Part shown: positions 49,622 through 51,480 of the stretch, piece by piece | How the letters are laid out: each line of letters begins with the position of its first letter | Numbering within the stretch: the stretch's first letter is position 1 | NCBI GenBank assembly: GCA_964445525.1 | Contig: CAYULA010000027.1 | Location: 1 to 51,480 of the forward strand | Source of the DNA: Penumbrarchaeum sp964445525 | Lineage (GTDB): Archaea > Thermoplasmatota > Penumbrarchaeia > Penumbrarchaeales > Penumbrarchaeaceae | Length of the DNA: 51,480 nucleotides | Direction: 5' to 3' | The notes under the pieces: generated by a model | What the model saw: only the letters and a program-made list of their open reading frames with translations | The model's database searches: none | Told to the model about the DNA's origin: nothing | Position numbers and translations under genes: made by a program

Positions 49622-50959
49622 ATGCGGTTTGATATCGAGGACATCCTTATCTTCGGTATGGGTTATATCGAGGAGATCAAGGATGAAAAGGTGCGAACTA
49701 AAAAGGACCTTAAGGATGCTTTGGGCATATCGAGGTCTACACTTGACCGTACCTTGCTGATATTAAGAGAATCCGGTTTTATTGAAAAGTCATCATCAAA
49801 AAATGGTATTATCGGTCATGACCTTAAGGAGCGAGGTAGAACAAAATATTATCTCATGAAAAATGAGATATTGAATTTCTATCTCACTCCAGAGAAGCAT
49901 TTTGCATTATCGGTAACACTGTTTCCACCTCTGGTCAGGTATATTTCCGATCCCATGAATGTATTGAAGATAGTATCGCATACTCATCTTGAAAAGAGGT
50001 TGAATGTATTGAAGATATTCCAGATGGAAACGGTGCTCAGAGAGGACCTGAGATATATGTCCTCGATTGATGAGGTCCTCTCCATAGAAGATGATGGAAT
50101 CGCATCAAATCCCGAGAATTTGATGAAAGATCTCACCAATCTGGGTCTTAAACCGGGTGAGGTTTCAACCAGAATAAATGACCCGAACAGGTACAAATCT
50201 GCACTTGCAACCGCGGAGTTCAGGTTTCGTTCGGGAAAATTGGAAGAGGCAATATCCATCTATTCCGGTATCCTGAATTCAATAACAGGTTTACCTCCCA
50301 ATATATGGATAATTGCATACACAAGGTTTCTCAAGTGCATAATGGGCAAGGGTGATCATGAAACTGTTTTGATGATTACCGAGAATATTGATTTCCAGAT
50401 AGACAACCCTGTTCATAAAGCGATGATATTACAGATAAAGGCAGATGCATTGTCCTTTATGGAGAGATACTGGGAGGCGGAGAAACTATACAAATACTGC
50501 ATGGGAGTCTATTATAAGAAGGATCTTCCGATACTTTTGACCACGGTTTTGAACAATATTGGAGTGATGTATTTCAGAATGGAAAAATTCGATATTGCGG
50601 AATCACAATGGAAAAAAGCCCGGAAAGCAGCCAAGGATAAAGATATTCCGTGGATGAGAGCGATTATTGACATGAACCTCGGAGATCACTACTCATTCAA
50701 TCTAGGGCAGATCAGAAGAGGAAAGGACAGAATAAGAAAAGCGAAAAAGATCATGGAAGGATTGAATGATCTCGAAGGAGTAGCCGATGCGCATTTCAAT
50801 TATTCTCTTGTATGCATCGAGGAAGGGAAAGTGGACCTTGCCCTAACTCATTTCAAGACATCAATGGAATTTCCCTTCCATGATAACATAAAGAAGAATG
50901 AGAGGATCAAAGTATTCGATGAAAGGGTGAATATCTACAATAAGAGATCCAAGGGATAA
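49622..50959 (+). CDS. Winged-helix plus TPR regulator
   Basis: A 445-residue protein. The N-terminal winged helix (about 20-85; KKDLKDALGISRSTLDRTLLI, given as ALGISRSTLDRTL) is followed by a helical linker and TPR repeats (about 200-440; YKSALATAEFRFRSGKLEEA, VLNNIGVMYFRMEKFDIAES, VADAHFNYSLVCIEEGKVDLA). Its AT content is visibly higher than that of flanking genes, a hint of different ancestry. Such HTH-TPR proteins are common and poorly studied in archaea. TATA-like AATAAATAAG lies about 45 bp upstream. Function unknown. Confidence 0.8.
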   Translation: MRFDIEDILIFGMGYIEEIKDEKVRTKKDLKDALGISRSTLDRTLLILRESGFIEKSSSKNGIIGHDLKERGRTKYYLMKNEILNFYLTPEKHFALSVTLFPPLVRYISDPMNVLKIVSHTHLEKRLNVLKIFQMETVLREDLRYMSSIDEVLSIEDDGIASNPENLMKDLTNLGLKPGEVSTRINDPNRYKSALATAEFRFRSGKLEEAISIYSGILNSITGLPPNIWIIAYTRFLKCIMGKGDHETVLMITENIDFQIDNPVHKAMILQIKADALSFMERYWEAEKLYKYCMGVYYKKDLPILLTTVLNNIGVMYFRMEKFDIAESQWKKARKAAKDKDIPWMRAIIDMNLGDHYSFNLGQIRRGKDRIRKAKKIMEGLNDLEGVADAHFNYSLVCIEEGKVDLALTHFKTSMEFPFHDNIKKNERIKVFDERVNIYNKRSKG

Positions 50960-51056
50960 ACACAGGTCAAGTACGAATTCATTTATAACCCATACCCCCT
51001 TTTTGAGCAGATCCTTGATAATGTTTATAAGGCGATTTTATCAATTTTTTCCATCG

Positions 51057-51480
51057 ATGAGGTATATTGCACATATTTCGGTACTGAGTATGGCAGGTCT
51101 CCTTCTGGGATTCCTTCTTCTTACTCATTTCGTGAACGGTGAAGGAACAGGAACTGATAGGAAATGCCTGATAATCGTTTCGGGTCATGATGGTTATTCA
51201 CAGGCTGAGCTTGGAAAGGCATCATCTTTCAGGGATCATCTACTGGAAGAAATTTCCGAAGATGATATCAAATATCTCACGGATCCCGATGATCCTGATT
51301 CGGACGGTCCTGCAAACGTTTCCAATATCGAAGATGCGTTTGATTGGTTGAAGAACGAGTGCGAATCAGATACAGAGGTAATCATCTACATTTTCGACCA
51401 TATCATCGCCATCAACAACGAGGAAACCTTTCTTTTCGACGATGGCAACATCACAGCTTCTGCGATCGATTCCTGGCTGG
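51057..51480 (+). CDS. Secreted peptidase-like protein (C13/caspase-like), 5' part
   Basis: An open frame from ATG 51057 runs off the window end (at least 141 residues). A signal peptide or anchor (about 1-29) is followed by KCLIIVSGHDGYSQ, a long acidic helix-linker (EEISEDDIKYLTDPDDPDSD), IEDAFDWLK, and EVIIYIFDHIIAINNEETF. Strand-then-FDH resembles the catalytic-His region of clan CD (legumain C13-like) peptidases (YxxDHG), with the Cys expected further on, outside the window. A TATA box (TTTATAAG, 51025-51032) lies about 28 bp upstream. The C-terminal end is not visible. Confidence 0.65.
   Translation, partial: MRYIAHISVLSMAGLLLGFLLLTHFVNGEGTGTDRKCLIIVSGHDGYSQAELGKASSFRDHLLEEISEDDIKYLTDPDDPDSDGPANVSNIEDAFDWLKNECESDTEVIIYIFDHIIAINNEETFLFDDGNITASAIDSWL

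Noticed and set aside
1..51480. Striking frequency of GGACC/GGTCC (often AGGTCC or GGACCT) on both strands
   Set aside because: Mostly explained by Asp-Leu and Val-Leu codon pairs (GAC CTx, GTC CTx) and their antisense; a Markov-corrected count would be needed before calling it a signal.

Overview
The window looks like a chromosomal segment of a euryarchaeon, most probably from the Thermoplasmata side (Ca. Thermoplasmatota). I place it by gene content and cannot confirm it without a search. Archaeal signs are: TATA boxes about 25 nt upstream of many start codons (leaderless genes), a trehalose glycosyltransferring synthase, a ThiN-domain thiamine regulator, an HTH_10 (Bat-like) regulator, an archaeal type IV pilus-type ATPase, a form III-type RuBisCO, and an initiator tRNA with an A1-U72 pair. 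Unusual for an archaeon is a full-length, bacterial-architecture polynucleotide phosphorylase.

Layout. 1-2100: two toxin-antitoxin loci whose PIN toxins are both broken, on either side of a heliorhodopsin gene. 2100-8200: a secreted M28 peptidase, a superoxide reductase and a MacB/LolCD-like ABC exporter. 8200-16600: PNPase, a thioredoxin-like gene overlapping RuBisCO, oligoendopeptidase F, an acetyltransferase, and a metal(loid) locus (small redox protein, ArsP-like permease, ArsR repressor) with two matching operators. 16600-20400: peptidase E, an SPFH membrane protein, then an accessory stretch: an AlbA_2 regulator bracketed by 55-bp direct repeats, and three 133-nt units of covarying hairpins abutting the 3' end of tRNA-iMet. 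20500-27850: a membrane-anchored beta-propeller protein with a C-terminal winged helix, a 55-aa gene, tRNA-Phe, a zinc-rich DnaJ-like protein, FtsZ, an unexplained structured 500-bp gap and dCMP deaminase. 27950-34900: universal stress protein, TreT, phosphoribulokinase, a pilus-type ATPase and an unknown 545-aa protein. 35000-40330: thiamine regulator plus thiBPQ transporter, and a Bat-like regulator. 40330-41000: an array of tRNA-Glu-derived 166-bp units beside tRNA-Glu. 41150-51480: a TPR protein with a ParB-like N terminus, a surface protein, a methylthiotransferase, glutamine synthetase, a PfkB kinase, an Lrp-like regulator, a HTH-TPR protein and the start of a peptidase-like secreted protein.

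How genes work together. RuBisCO (about 11.3 kb) and a phosphoribulokinase (about 30.2 kb) in one genome suggest ribulose-1,5-bisphosphate is made from ribulose-5-phosphate and carboxylated, as in the reductive hexulose-phosphate pathway, rather than only AMP salvage. ThiR-ThiB-ThiP-ThiQ form one thiamine uptake unit. ArsR, the ArsP-like permease and the CxxC redox protein form one divergently transcribed, operator-controlled unit.

The strongest candidates for something undescribed are the two tRNA-adjacent arrays of hairpins. Their stems change by compensatory substitutions between copies, while 22-23 nt loops keep a CGTCA core. They sit at 19909-20321 (tRNA-iMet) and 40600-40867 (tRNA-Glu).
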